From NCBI GenBank assembly GCA_014729675.1, contig WJJM01000060.1, positions 1 to 49,956 of the forward strand: a stretch of 49,956 nt of DNA, in the 5' to 3' direction. The DNA comes from Candidatus Woesearchaeota archaeon (GTDB lineage: Archaea > Nanobdellota > Nanobdellia > Woesearchaeales > WJKL01). The notes beneath the pieces are model-generated. The model saw only the letters and a program-made list of their open reading frames with translations. It had not been told where the DNA came from and ran no database searches. Positions 24,981 through 34,605 of the stretch are shown piece by piece (positions within the stretch are counted from its first letter, which is position 1; every line of letters begins with the position of its first letter). The position numbers and the translations under genes are program-made.

Positions 24981-26373
24981 TCTTGAGAAGCTGTTCAAAC
25001 CAAAGTCTGTAGCTGTTATCGGAGCTTCAAGGGATCCTGATTCAGTGGGTCATGGCATACTGAAAAATCTTGTAAGGGGCTGTGTATTCCAGGCAGAATT
25101 CTGCAGGCCTTTCAAAGGGAGGATATATGCAGTAAATCCAAAAGCTAGTTCGATATTGAACACACGGTCTTTCCCCAGTATCAAAGATATTGAAGAAGAT
25201 TTAGATCTGGCAGTGATAGCGGTGCCTGCTAAGATAGTCTCCTCTGTGATGAAAGATTGTGCAGAAAAGAAAGTAAAAGCTATCATCTTGATATCTGCAG
25301 GATTTGCAGAACTTGGAGAGAAAGGAAAAAAGCTCCAGGATGAAATAACATCAATAGCTGAAAAAGCCAATATCTCTCTTGTAGGCCCTAATTGCCTTGG
25401 CATAATCAGACCATCTGCAAACCTTAATGCGTCCTTTGCTCCGTCCATGCCTCCTGAAGGAAATATCGCATTCGTCTCCCAGTCAGGGGCCATAGCAGAT
25501 TCTATAATAGACTGGGCCATCGAAAACAGATATGGATTTTCAAACTTGATAAGCTATGGTAACAAGGCAATGCTTGATGAGACTGATTTCCTGGAATGGC
25601 TTGACAAAGACGAGAAGACAAAAACAGTTGCACTTTATATAGAAGGTATGAAAGACGGAAGAAAGTTTATGGAAGCTGCTAAAAAAGTAAGCATGAAGAA
25701 ACCGATAGTTGCATTAAAATCAGGTATGACTGAGAAAGGTGCAAAAGCTGCATCCTCTCACACAGGATCTTTGGCTGGAAGCTATAATGTATACAAGGCT
25801 GCATTTAAGCAAAGCGGTGTTTTCCTTGCTTCCACTATAGAAGAGCTTTTTGATATCTCCAAAGCACTGGCAAACCAGCCTCCTGCAAAAAAGAACAGCA
25901 TAGCTATAATCACAAACGGGGGAGGCTGCGGAGTGTTATGTGCAGACTATTGTTCAAAGCTAGGGGTAAACCTTCCTGATCTGAAAGATTCCACTATAAA
26001 AAAACTGGACAAGACAAAAAAGATGCATCCTGCATATTCAAAGAGCAACCCCTTGGATATAATAGGGGATGCTTTGCCTGAAACTTACGAGGCTGCAGTC
26101 AATACTCTGCTTCAGGAGGATTACATCTCCGGTCTGATAGTTATACAAACTCTGCAGACAATGACCAATCCAGAGAAAAATGCAATGATCCTTATAGAAG
26201 CAAGAAAAAAGTTTCCAGACAAGCCAATAATCTGTACATACATGGGTGGAAAGTTCAGCAGAAAAAGCATCTTCATGCTGGAAGCGCATAAAATCCCTGA
26301 TTATAATGATGTAAGCAAGGCAGCAAAAGCAATGAAAGCCTTGATAGAAAGGAATGAACAATTGAAGAAGTGA
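24970..26373 (+). CDS. acdA: ADP-forming acetyl-CoA synthetase, alpha (CoA-binding) subunit
   Basis: The alpha subunit holds the CoA-binding Rossmann domain (SVAVIGASRDPDSVGHGI, residues 13-30) and ligase domains with the phosphorylated histidine in ASSHTGSLAGS (His264). VGPNCLGIIRP and FVSQSGAIADSI are also typical. At 467 residues it is the usual split-subunit size. Together with acdB it suggests a fermentative metabolism yielding ATP from acyl-CoA. Confidence 0.93.
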   Translation: MKNNLEKLFKPKSVAVIGASRDPDSVGHGILKNLVRGCVFQAEFCRPFKGRIYAVNPKASSILNTRSFPSIKDIEEDLDLAVIAVPAKIVSSVMKDCAEKKVKAIILISAGFAELGEKGKKLQDEITSIAEKANISLVGPNCLGIIRPSANLNASFAPSMPPEGNIAFVSQSGAIADSIIDWAIENRYGFSNLISYGNKAMLDETDFLEWLDKDEKTKTVALYIEGMKDGRKFMEAAKKVSMKKPIVALKSGMTEKGAKAASSHTGSLAGSYNVYKAAFKQSGVFLASTIEELFDISKALANQPPAKKNSIAIITNGGGCGVLCADYCSKLGVNLPDLKDSTIKKLDKTKKMHPAYSKSNPLDIIGDALPETYEAAVNTLLQEDYISGLIVIQTLQTMTNPEKNAMILIEARKKFPDKPIICTYMGGKFSRKSIFMLEAHKIPDYNDVSKAAKAMKALIERNEQLKK

Positions 26374-26402
26374 CTGATTCTAATTTTTTGATGGCTTTTT
26401 TC
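26374..26402 (+). terminator. T-rich 3' end of acd operon
   Basis: Two T runs (six T at about 26384-26390 and again near 26396-26401) follow the acdA stop. Archaeal RNA polymerase terminates at such oligo-T stretches. The rest of the gap to pelota shows nothing else. Confidence 0.4.
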
Positions 26403-26505
26403 GCAGGGAGGGAAAAATTATGAAATAATACTCTAAGAGAAGAATATCTGGCTGTTATGAAGCAACAATATAGTTATCTAACTCCCAGCTTAGAAAAATA
26501 GAATA

Positions 26506-27564
26506 TCAATACTCTAACTTGTACCTCAAAATAGCGCCAATCCCTCCGAGACCATCTAATTTCTTTCCAGAATCATGCTCAGAGCTTATTATGTGCACTT
26601 CTCCTTTCATATCATCGACAAGCTTCATCACATTGTCAACCTGGCTGTATTTCTCTTTCTCTCTCATCTCAGAAATATAGCCGTCACTTATCAGCAGCAT
26701 CTTGACAGCCCCTGAATTTGCAGCTTGCTCAACTTCTTTTATTCCATATGCTGCTTTCTCATCTTTGGCTATCTCCTGCATAAGCTGCTCTACAATCTTT
26801 ACTTCTTTTGATATTCTGTCTTTCTTAAGTACTTCTCTGACCTCATTTCTTTTAAGAACTTCATTTATAGCTCCCTCGTCCACACTGCTGCAGCTGGCTT
26901 CAGTTATCTTATTTTTTAAGTTTGTATCTTCTATATGCTTCATAAGCTCCTCTTTCCAGAATGCAGGGCTTGCGATAATCACATTTTCAATCCTGTATCT
27001 TTTCACATACTCTTCTATGAGCTTTATGGTCTCTTCATAAAATCCTCCTTTAGCGACAACATTGTCATCTTTTTTCTGCACATCCCCTTTTAGCCTGTTA
27101 AGTACATCATAGCCTTTTTTCCTGCTCAATGCAAACAACGCCTCTTCCCTGTCCAATATACATATAAGGATGTCAGGCTGTTTTGCAGCTGCTGCTTCCT
27201 TCAGCTTTTCCAGCTGGTATTTTAGCCATCTTTCTTTTTTGATAGTGATGATGCTGTTCTCATCTATATTAAATGTGTGGTGTGCTCCCCTTGGAAGGTC
27301 TTCAGGCCCGTCTTTGATTATCCCTGAAAGCCTTAGAATGTCATCTTTAAACTCAATCTTTTCCAACTCTATCTCAAGAAAAACTTTCTTTTTTGATATC
27401 CTTGTTTTTCTTTCGTCTTCTCCTCCCATCTTTATCTTTCTTACAGTGCTGCCCCTAATTAAATCTCCTGGATCTGCTATATGGCTCAGATACCACAGAT
27501 CATCCAGGGTTTCTGTTTTTACCTTATATTCTCCTTTCTTGGGGTCTTTAGACAGTATTCTCAT
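26506..27564 (-). CDS. pelA: Pelota (mRNA surveillance factor aPelota)
   Basis: Pelota resembles release factor eRF1 and rescues stalled ribosomes with aEF1A and ABCE1 in archaea. The N-terminal Sm-like domain (TETLDDLWYLSHIADPGDLI, then GSTVRKI), the central domain with NVIIASPAFWKEELMKHIED, and the C-terminal domain (MLLISDGYI, HIISSEHDSGKKLDGLGGIG) are in the usual order. It lacks the GGQ motif, as expected. The 352-residue length is normal. It is divergent from the surface-protein cluster. Confidence 0.94.
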   Translation of the reverse strand: MRILSKDPKKGEYKVKTETLDDLWYLSHIADPGDLIRGSTVRKIKMGGEDERKTRISKKKVFLEIELEKIEFKDDILRLSGIIKDGPEDLPRGAHHTFNIDENSIITIKKERWLKYQLEKLKEAAAAKQPDILICILDREEALFALSRKKGYDVLNRLKGDVQKKDDNVVAKGGFYEETIKLIEEYVKRYRIENVIIASPAFWKEELMKHIEDTNLKNKITEASCSSVDEGAINEVLKRNEVREVLKKDRISKEVKIVEQLMQEIAKDEKAAYGIKEVEQAANSGAVKMLLISDGYISEMREKEKYSQVDNVMKLVDDMKGEVHIISSEHDSGKKLDGLGGIGAILRYKLEY

Positions 27565-27591
27565 CTTATCTCAAAAAAAATTAGAGAAACA

Positions 27592-27603
27592 TTTATATAT
27601 AAA
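27592..27603. promoter_or_regulatory. Palindromic TATA box shared by pelA and surface cluster
   Basis: TTTATATATAAA is a perfect palindrome and the only good TATA box in the 76-bp divergent spacer. Its centre is ~33 bases from the pelA ATG and ~43 from the ATG at 27641, which also has GAGGTG eight bases upstream. It may direct transcription both ways. Confidence 0.5.
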
Positions 27604-27640
27604 GTTATTTATTTCATAGATAGTAAGAGGTGTTTTATAT

Positions 27641-28822
27641 ATGAGAAAAAAATCCCAGGCATCAGGAGCATCAGCAGCTACATTAGTTGCTATAATAGCA
27701 GGTCTTATCGTTCTTTACGTCTTGTTTATCCCCCCTTCAGAAAGAGAGGCTATCCTTGAAGATGGAGATGACAGTAATGGTGATTCTGATGATGATGGAG
27801 AAAACATTTCAATATTGCTCGAAACTCCCGGAAGACTTGAGCCACAGGGAATAGATCAGGTAGAACATAACATACCATCCATGAACCTTAGGATTCAGGA
27901 AGAGGCATCTGTACTGAAAACAAGAGAGAATCTTGATGTAAGAAGAGCATTGTTTAGAGATGAAAAAGAAAATGTTTCATTCCAGATCTCAAACTTAGAG
28001 GATACAGAAGATGTTCTTCTGAGCTTTACAGTAGATTCAAAACAAGGGTCAGGCAACCTTATGATCAACCTGAACGGACAGGAGGTATATGATAATGAGA
28101 TTGCAGCCACAAACATACCCCCTATATCTTTAGAAGGATACCTGCAGGAAAACAATGATCTTGAATTTTCAGTCTCTTCTCCGGGAGCATTATTTTGGAG
28201 GACAAATAAGTATGCTCTTGAAGATGTAAAGATAACTGCAAACATAATACAAAGAGAAGCCCAGGAAAGCAGATCAACGTTTATTGTAAAAGAATTTGAA
28301 AAAGATAATGCTGAAAGGGTAAAAATAAAGTTTGTGCCTTTATGTGAGCAGGAAATAGTAAAAAAGCTCAATGTCTGGCTGAATAATTACCAGCTTTATT
28401 CTGCTGTTCCAGAATGCAGGCTTTCTGTGAATCTTGAAGCATCACCTGACTATCTTGTGGAAGGTGAAAACACATTAAGGTTCAAGACTGAAGGTGGATA
28501 CTATACTATAGAGCAGATAAGGGTGCTGACAGACCTCAAAGAGATAGAGTATCCGATATATTATTTCCAGCTTGACAGCGATGAATATTCAGACATAGCA
28601 GATAAGGAAAAAGACATCTGGATTAAGATAAGGTTTGCAGAAGCCGACTCTGAAAAAGAAGGAAAAGTCATAATAAACGGAAACAAGCAGCACATAATGC
28701 AGGAAGAAATAAGTTACACATTGGATATTTCAGAATTTGTAGAGCAAGGCAACAATGCAGTGAAGATAGAGCCCGAAGAGACTATGGACATTGCTCAGCT
28801 TGAAGTTGTCCTGGAAGAATAG
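27641..28822 (+). CDS. Membrane-anchored, pilin-like surface protein
   Basis: The N-terminus (MRKKSQASGASAATLVAIIA) has a short basic leader, then Gln and a hydrophobic helix (~11-30). This looks like an archaeal class III (prepilin-type) signal, although it may be just an N-terminal anchor. A Gly/Asp/Asn/Ser linker (residues ~38-54) leads to a ~340-residue beta-rich extracellular part, with VNLEASPDYLVEGENTLRFK typical of sugar-binding-like jelly-roll sheets. Function is unknown. It is the first gene of the surface cluster and has a GAGGTG ribosome-binding site. Confidence 0.65.
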   Translation: MRKKSQASGASAATLVAIIAGLIVLYVLFIPPSEREAILEDGDDSNGDSDDDGENISILLETPGRLEPQGIDQVEHNIPSMNLRIQEEASVLKTRENLDVRRALFRDEKENVSFQISNLEDTEDVLLSFTVDSKQGSGNLMINLNGQEVYDNEIAATNIPPISLEGYLQENNDLEFSVSSPGALFWRTNKYALEDVKITANIIQREAQESRSTFIVKEFEKDNAERVKIKFVPLCEQEIVKKLNVWLNNYQLYSAVPECRLSVNLEASPDYLVEGENTLRFKTEGGYYTIEQIRVLTDLKEIEYPIYYFQLDSDEYSDIADKEKDIWIKIRFAEADSEKEGKVIINGNKQHIMQEEISYTLDISEFVEQGNNAVKIEPEETMDIAQLEVVLEE

Positions 28823-28868
28823 ATGAGTAGATAGAAAGAGGTGGATGGTTGTATTTCTCTAATCTAAG

Positions 28869-30659
28869 ATGGGATGGAAAGAACAAATATTAAAAAAAGG
28901 GATAAAGGCTGCACAGAAAACCGATAAAACTGCAGATACTTACACTTCCAACTTAAAAAAAACTGCAATAGCTGGAAAAAACGCAGCAGCATGGACTGGA
29001 AAAAAGATAGGGAAAGGAACTATAGCAGCGGGCACTGCTGGCTTTGGCATGGGCGCAGCAGCACTAGGAAAAGGAACAGAAAAAATAAAAAAGGTTTTTC
29101 CTCAGCATGAGTTTGACTGGCTTGTTATCGGAGGAGCAGTGCTCCATCTTATCAACTGGCTTTTCTTTAACTTTGAATATAACCCATTGTACCAGCTTTT
29201 TAATCTTGTGTTCATGCTTTATGTTGGATTTGCTGTATTCAAATGGCAGCGAAATCCCAAATATATATTTCCTGTACTTTTGACATTTTTCTTAGAAGCA
29301 GGATTGATAGGTGTATTAGGATCTCAATTTCCTTTTTTAGTAGAGAATAGTATAACCCAGTACTTCTTCATGAGAGTTCTTTGGCCTTATTGGCTTCTTC
29401 TTGGGTTGATATACGGAGAAAAAGAAGTCAGCGAGCCTTCTCATATAACTAACATGGGTCTGGCTGCGTTTATAATTTTCTGGCTTATAACAGGGGGCAT
29501 GATTGGCATACTGGGAGACTTGCCAGAGCATTTTGATGTTTTTCAGGAGCAGAAGTTTGTTGCGCAGGAAGAAGCAGAAAAAGGGGTCATCTCCCAGTTC
29601 AAGGAAACTTGGCATTTGTTTGCAGACAGGATAGCATGCGCTTCACAGATGGGTACTGGAAATTATGAGAATTGCATGGAGAAAAGATTGTATGGAAGAC
29701 ATCCTGAACTCGCCAAAGAAGCTGCAGCAGGAGTAATAGATAATTCTATGGAATTTGTGGATGTAAACATCCAGCCAGCAGGTACGACAGATTTTGCACC
29801 TCCAAAGGACATCAGTGTAAGGGCATATATGAAGATCAGCAACCCAGAACTTGGATTTGACATAAAATCAATCTCCTGTCATTTTGAGAAAGGAGCCAGA
29901 GGAAGCGAGACTGTTGTTCAGGGCACTGTCTCTCCTTCATCTGTCACAGCAAACAACTATATAACCTGCTCTCCTAAGAAAGCTCTTAGCAAAGGAACAT
30001 GGAGGGCAGTGTTTGAGGCAGATATAGACAGGCTTGAATCTTCTTCAGAAATTAAGCTGTACTTTGTGTCCATACCCGAGGAAGAATACTTTAATATAAT
30101 AAATCCTGAAGTCAAAGATATTTCCTATCGTTCTAAGATAGAGAACTTAAAAGATTATGAAGGAGGGAAATGGAGGGATCTTGTAGATGGTGTACTCATA
30201 GAGGGAAAAGTTCAGTCAACTTCTTCCCCTGGATTCATGACAACAAAGATAGGTCCGCCATTAGTAGGAGGAAAAATAGTCACCCTTCCGATATATAATA
30301 TCCATGAAGAGGACAGGTTCTACCTTGTTGTTAATGTAGAAAACCTAAGAGATGGCTCGATAAATGATATCTATAATCTTGAATTCCATTTTCCTGACGG
30401 CATGAGCTATCAGTGCAGCGATACAAGCAATGATTATCTTTCTGATCTTGTAGAGAGCCAGATAAGCGAACTCAAGAAGATAAAAGACGTCCTTCCAGAG
30501 ATAGCAGAATGCACTTTAACAGTAAACAATATCAACACCTTCCTGCTTAATGTAAATGTTCCCGAACTAAAAAGATTCAGAGTAGATTTAAATTATGAAT
30601 ATAAAGTAAAAGAAGAGATAGATATAAATATTAGAGAGGGTTATTCAGATGAAGCATGA
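28869..30659 (+). CDS. Polytopic membrane protein with large extracytoplasmic domain
   Basis: The 596-residue protein has an Ala/Lys/Gly-rich N-terminal ~75 residues, five predicted membrane helices (about 84-101, 106-125, 131-151, 164-183, 195-216), and a C-terminal ~380-residue beta-rich domain outside the cell with cysteines that could form disulfides. No known catalytic motif was found. The gene overlaps the first lipoprotein by 11 bases, so it is likely the membrane platform of the cluster. I do not recognise the family by name. Confidence 0.65.
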   Translation: MGWKEQILKKGIKAAQKTDKTADTYTSNLKKTAIAGKNAAAWTGKKIGKGTIAAGTAGFGMGAAALGKGTEKIKKVFPQHEFDWLVIGGAVLHLINWLFFNFEYNPLYQLFNLVFMLYVGFAVFKWQRNPKYIFPVLLTFFLEAGLIGVLGSQFPFLVENSITQYFFMRVLWPYWLLLGLIYGEKEVSEPSHITNMGLAAFIIFWLITGGMIGILGDLPEHFDVFQEQKFVAQEEAEKGVISQFKETWHLFADRIACASQMGTGNYENCMEKRLYGRHPELAKEAAAGVIDNSMEFVDVNIQPAGTTDFAPPKDISVRAYMKISNPELGFDIKSISCHFEKGARGSETVVQGTVSPSSVTANNYITCSPKKALSKGTWRAVFEADIDRLESSSEIKLYFVSIPEEEYFNIINPEVKDISYRSKIENLKDYEGGKWRDLVDGVLIEGKVQSTSSPGFMTTKIGPPLVGGKIVTLPIYNIHEEDRFYLVVNVENLRDGSINDIYNLEFHFPDGMSYQCSDTSNDYLSDLVESQISELKKIKDVLPEIAECTLTVNNINTFLLNVNVPELKRFRVDLNYEYKVKEEIDINIREGYSDEA

Positions 30660-31611
30660 ACTCATGATAGTGATTATAGTGATTATAGTGATGACCGGCT
30701 GTGCAAAGACAGATACTCCCCAAAAAGAGCCAGAGCTTATCGAATATCATACAGGCTCCTCGGGCCTGGAGATGAAGTTTCTTGATCAGTCTCCTCCAGA
30801 GGAGGTATGGGAGTTAAGCAAATTCCCTATAAGTATAAAGATAGAGAACAAAGGGGCTTATGATGTTGATGATGGGATATTGTACATAAACTATGACCAA
30901 CAAACACTTCAATTATCTAACAACCTCATAGAGCTCCAAAGACCATTGCACGGCAAAAGCCAGTTCTATCCTGAAGGAGAAAGACAGATAATAGATATTT
31001 CTGCAGACCATTTCAAAAGCCTTCAAAAAAGGGAAAAGTCTGACAAGACAGTGATAAGCGCAAACTTATGCTATACTTATACAACAGAGGCCACTGCAGA
31101 ACTTTGCATCAACCCGGCAAGATTCACCCATACAGAAGTAGAGCAAGGGATCTGCGACCCCAGCAAATCCATAAGCCTGGGCAGCCAGGGAGCCCCTGTA
31201 GCTGTAACATCTATAGAGCAGCATACTGTTCCAAGGGAATATGGAGAATTTGGGATAAAGTTCAAGATAGATATAGAAAATGTTGGAAAGGGAGAAGTAA
31301 GAAAAAATACAGCATACTATAAAGAATGCAATATAGGGATCTCCCAGCCTTTGGTTGAAAAAGAAAAAGGGGTTATCCAGATAGACGAGATAGCCTTTTC
31401 TGATTACAGTACCTCAGATGATGCATTCAACAAGATAGCGTGTAGGCCTAATGAAGAAGAGATAAAGCTAGAAGATGGAAAAGCTTCTATATTATGCACA
31501 GCTATACTTGAAAAAGAAAGGGGCTCTTATACGACTCCGCTTTCAGTAAGATTAAGCTATGGTTATGTATCTTCAGAAAGCGAGTCTGTAAAGATAAAGA
31601 AGTTTGAATAG
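30649..31611 (+). CDS. Putative lipoprotein 1 of surface cluster
   Basis: The start has a hydrophobic signal with lipobox-like IIVMTGC (Cys18). The mature part is ~300 residues, beta-rich, with SSGLEMKFLDQSPPEEVWEL, an IKIENKGAYDVDDG domain and the shared motif CDPSKSISLGSQGAPVAVTS followed by a second domain (IKFKIDIENVGKGEV). The same order recurs in the two downstream genes. It overlaps the polytopic gene upstream by 11 bases. Confidence 0.7.
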   Translation: MKHELMIVIIVIIVMTGCAKTDTPQKEPELIEYHTGSSGLEMKFLDQSPPEEVWELSKFPISIKIENKGAYDVDDGILYINYDQQTLQLSNNLIELQRPLHGKSQFYPEGERQIIDISADHFKSLQKREKSDKTVISANLCYTYTTEATAELCINPARFTHTEVEQGICDPSKSISLGSQGAPVAVTSIEQHTVPREYGEFGIKFKIDIENVGKGEVRKNTAYYKECNIGISQPLVEKEKGVIQIDEIAFSDYSTSDDAFNKIACRPNEEEIKLEDGKASILCTAILEKERGSYTTPLSVRLSYGYVSSESESVKIKKFE

Positions 31612-31665
31612 GCCTTTTGATTAACCAAAAAGCTTAAATAAGGTAAAAATAAAGTATTTTTAAAA

Positions 31666-32601
31666 ATGAAAAAAAAGGGCAGCTTGGTAGTTTTTTCTGT
31701 AATTCTGATACTTTTATTTTTAACAGCATGTCAAAGACAGCCCTCTCCAGAAGCTGAAGACGGTTCCAGAAATGTCTATTATGGAACAGAAGGCCTGGAC
31801 ATGGAGTTTGAAAACGACCTTCCCCCTTCAAAGATATATGATGAATCTTCATTGAACATACTCCTTAATTTAAGGAACAAAGGAACCCATGATCTTTCTG
31901 GAGCAAACTGCAGGCTTTATCTTTCTGGTTATGATCAGAACATAATAAGGGGCATAGACCGTGACAAAGAATGCGGACAGCTTGAACCGAAAAGTACATT
32001 TAATCCAGAAGGAGGATATGCAACCCAGGAATTCAATTCAGATATTGTTTCACTTCCAGATTACATGGATTCCATAGACCAGACATTTCTGCTTACTTCC
32101 TGTTATGAATATGAAACTGCAGCGTCTCCTGTCGTCTGTATAGATCCTAGATTGTATGAGATAACGCCTACAGAAAGAGTATGTGATGTAAGGGATGTTT
32201 CTCTTGGAGGGGGGCAGGGAGCACCGGTAGCTGTAACAAATGTTGGAGTTACTATGGCTGGAAAGAACAGGGTAGCTTTCAAGATAAAAGTTTCCAATGT
32301 AGGAGGAGGAACTCCTTTCTATTACGGCCAGAGCATATTCAATTGTCCTACAAACCTTCTTCCAGAAGATTATAATATCATAGCTTATGATGTTGATATG
32401 TCTGGAGCAAGCAGGATAAAATGCTCTCCTACTATGGGTGGAGGCCAGCAGGTAAAACTGAACAATGGCCAGGGAACCATCTACTGCACTTTTAATATTG
32501 CAGGAGACTCAGCATATACGACCCCATTAAGGATAACATTATACTATAATTACATGGATTCGATATCAGAAGATGTCGAAATAATAAAAACACCTGAATG
32601 A
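31666..32601 (+). CDS. Putative lipoprotein 2 of surface cluster
   Basis: This is a paralog of lipoproteins 1 and 3. It has a signal with lipobox FLTAC (Cys22), then GTEGLDMEFENDLPPSKIYD, NILLNLRNKGTHDLSGANC and the cluster motif VRDVSLGGGQGAPVAVTNVG followed by VAFKIKVSNVGGGTPF. A TATA-like GCTTAAATAA about 29 bases before the ATG suggests it can also be transcribed separately. Function is unknown; lipid anchoring on the outer face is inferred. Confidence 0.7.
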   Translation: MKKKGSLVVFSVILILLFLTACQRQPSPEAEDGSRNVYYGTEGLDMEFENDLPPSKIYDESSLNILLNLRNKGTHDLSGANCRLYLSGYDQNIIRGIDRDKECGQLEPKSTFNPEGGYATQEFNSDIVSLPDYMDSIDQTFLLTSCYEYETAASPVVCIDPRLYEITPTERVCDVRDVSLGGGQGAPVAVTNVGVTMAGKNRVAFKIKVSNVGGGTPFYYGQSIFNCPTNLLPEDYNIIAYDVDMSGASRIKCSPTMGGGQQVKLNNGQGTIYCTFNIAGDSAYTTPLRITLYYNYMDSISEDVEIIKTPE

Positions 32602-32652
32602 ACTTAAAGACAACTGGGACTGTAAGGATCCCATCAAAGGAGGAATAAAAAA

Positions 32653-33573
32653 ATGAGACTTTCAAGATATATTTTAGGATTTGTATTGTTAAGCGCACTG
32701 TTCATCACCGGATGTGGTGAAGATGGAGAAACGACAACAGCAGAATCTCCCTATACTGGAGGGAATAAAGGCATTGTAGCAGAATTTGAACCATTTGGAA
32801 TAGTAGAAGATGGGGTATATACTATCTACAGAGATGAAACTTTCCCTATCCAGATACTCCTAAAAAACAAGGGAGAAGAAGATATCTCTCCAGGAGATAT
32901 TGAAGTAGAATTAAAAGGTATCTTTCTTGGAGATTTTTCAGGTATAACTGCAGAAGAACTCTCCAATGATGACGAAGTTGAGGGAATCTCAGATGTTAAC
33001 CCTGATGGAGGGGAGGAGATAATAAACTTTGGCTCTGATGTGCAGTACACTCCTGAGATAAAAGGGGACTTTGTTCCTCTGGATATCTTGGCTACATATA
33101 CATACAGATACAAGACCAAAACTTCTGTTCCAAAGGCCTGCTTTGTAGAGGATTTCAGGGACACTGACTTCTGCGATGTTGATGAGAAAAAGACAGCATA
33201 TTCTTCAGCAGCTCCTATCCAGGTTGAATCAGTGACAGAACAACCAGCAGGAGCAGGACGAGTAAGTCTTGCTTTTGATATAACTAATGTAGGGGGAGGC
33301 TCTGCAACCCTGCCAGGAGAAGAGTTCAACACAAGATACGATCAGATAAGCTATAAGATAGTACCTTCTACAGAAGCAGACAGATGGGAATGTACTGCAG
33401 CTGGAAGAGAAGACTCTGCAAGGTTCTCAGGAGGAGAAGCAAGAATCATATGTAAGCTGGAAGAGTCTCTTGAAGAGGGGGACAAATATACAAAAGAGAT
33501 CGTCCTTGAGATAGACTATGACTATAGAGATGTTATTCAGGAATCTCTAAGAGTGAGAAGTGTAGTTGAATAA
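32653..33573 (+). CDS. Putative lipoprotein 3 of surface cluster
   Basis: Third paralog: lipobox ALFITGC (Cys21), Asp/Glu/Thr-rich linker, GIVAEFEPFGIVEDGVYTIY domain and the cluster motif SSAAPIQVESVTEQPAGAGR followed by VSLAFDITNVGGGSA. A strong AAAGGAGGAA site precedes the ATG. It is acidic and ends 12 bases from convergent rfcS. The three copies have diverged, which suggests related but distinct ligands; this is inference. Confidence 0.7.
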   Translation: MRLSRYILGFVLLSALFITGCGEDGETTTAESPYTGGNKGIVAEFEPFGIVEDGVYTIYRDETFPIQILLKNKGEEDISPGDIEVELKGIFLGDFSGITAEELSNDDEVEGISDVNPDGGEEIINFGSDVQYTPEIKGDFVPLDILATYTYRYKTKTSVPKACFVEDFRDTDFCDVDEKKTAYSSAAPIQVESVTEQPAGAGRVSLAFDITNVGGGSATLPGEEFNTRYDQISYKIVPSTEADRWECTAAGREDSARFSGGEARIICKLEESLEEGDKYTKEIVLEIDYDYRDVIQESLRVRSVVE

Positions 33574-33585
33574 AGATTTCTTTTT

Positions 33586-34554
33586 TTATTTCTTTATCAT
33601 TACAAACTGAGCCAGCAAAGCCTCTAACTGTACATATTCATCAGAACCTTCTGTCATCCTAAACTCTATCTCTCCGCATTTATCTATAAGAGCCACTTTT
33701 TCTCTGCCGCCTATGTCCAGTTCCCATATCTCTTTTTGTATCTGCTTCACCATGTCAAGCCCACTAAGGCTGTAGGCAAGCATTATATCCAGAAGCTTGT
33801 TCCTTGCATCTTCAAATTTATTGTCAAGTGCAAGCTGCAAAACTTCTTTCAGCTCTTTTGGTTTTGCTACAGAAGCCATGGAAAATATAAGCTCAGGTGT
33901 TATCTCATTGTTCTCAGCTATTGCTGCACAGCTCTGTAGTATGTTCAATACCCTTCTCATATCCCCTTCAGAGATGATATATAATGCATCTATGCATCTC
34001 TCATCATCAGTAAAATTAAATCCCTTATCAGGAAGCCCTTTCAGAAAACTCTCTACCTCCTCTTTAGCCAGAGGCATGAACCTGAATACTGCGCATCTTG
34101 ACTGTATCGGATCTATGATCTTTGATGAATAGTTGCAGGATAATATAAAACGAGTTGTCTGGGTATAATTCTCCATAGTCCTCCTTAATGCCTGCTGCGC
34201 CTCTCTTGTCAAGGCATCACATTCGTCCAGATATATGAGCTTAAAAGGCACATCGCCTATAGCTCTTGTCCTTGCAAAGTCTTTTACCTTATGCCTTATT
34301 ATGTCTATGCCTCTTTCATCTGAAGCATTTAACTCAAGAAAATTGTCTCTCCATCCATCTCCAAACAGCTGTCTTGCTGTGACCAATGCCAGAGTAGTCT
34401 TTCCAACTCCTGCAGGCCCTGCAAACATTAGATGAGGCATGTTTTTCTTTTCTACAAAAGAACTTACTTTTTTTACTATCTCTTTCTGGCCTTTTACTTC
34501 TGAAAAACTTTTTGGCCTGTATTTCTCAGTCCAGATAGCATACTCTTGTTTCAT
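33586..34554 (-). CDS. rfcS: Replication factor C small subunit
   Basis: RFC loads the PCNA clamp during replication. The 322-residue AAA+ protein shows WTEKYRPKSFSEVKGQKEIV, Walker A AGPAGVGKTTLA (45-56), Walker B IYLDECDALT, and the arginine-finger SRC motif (DPIQSRCAVFRF). The large subunit is not in the window. It is convergent with lipoprotein 3 and followed, on the same strand, by nothing closer than 51 bases upstream. Confidence 0.95.
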   Translation of the reverse strand: MKQEYAIWTEKYRPKSFSEVKGQKEIVKKVSSFVEKKNMPHLMFAGPAGVGKTTLALVTARQLFGDGWRDNFLELNASDERGIDIIRHKVKDFARTRAIGDVPFKLIYLDECDALTREAQQALRRTMENYTQTTRFILSCNYSSKIIDPIQSRCAVFRFMPLAKEEVESFLKGLPDKGFNFTDDERCIDALYIISEGDMRRVLNILQSCAAIAENNEITPELIFSMASVAKPKELKEVLQLALDNKFEDARNKLLDIMLAYSLSGLDMVKQIQKEIWELDIGGREKVALIDKCGEIEFRMTEGSDEYVQLEALLAQFVMIKK

Positions 34555-34605
34555 ATTTCCTCTATGTTTAATAAAAAAAGAATAAGGCTATAAATAAAAA
34601 ACTTT

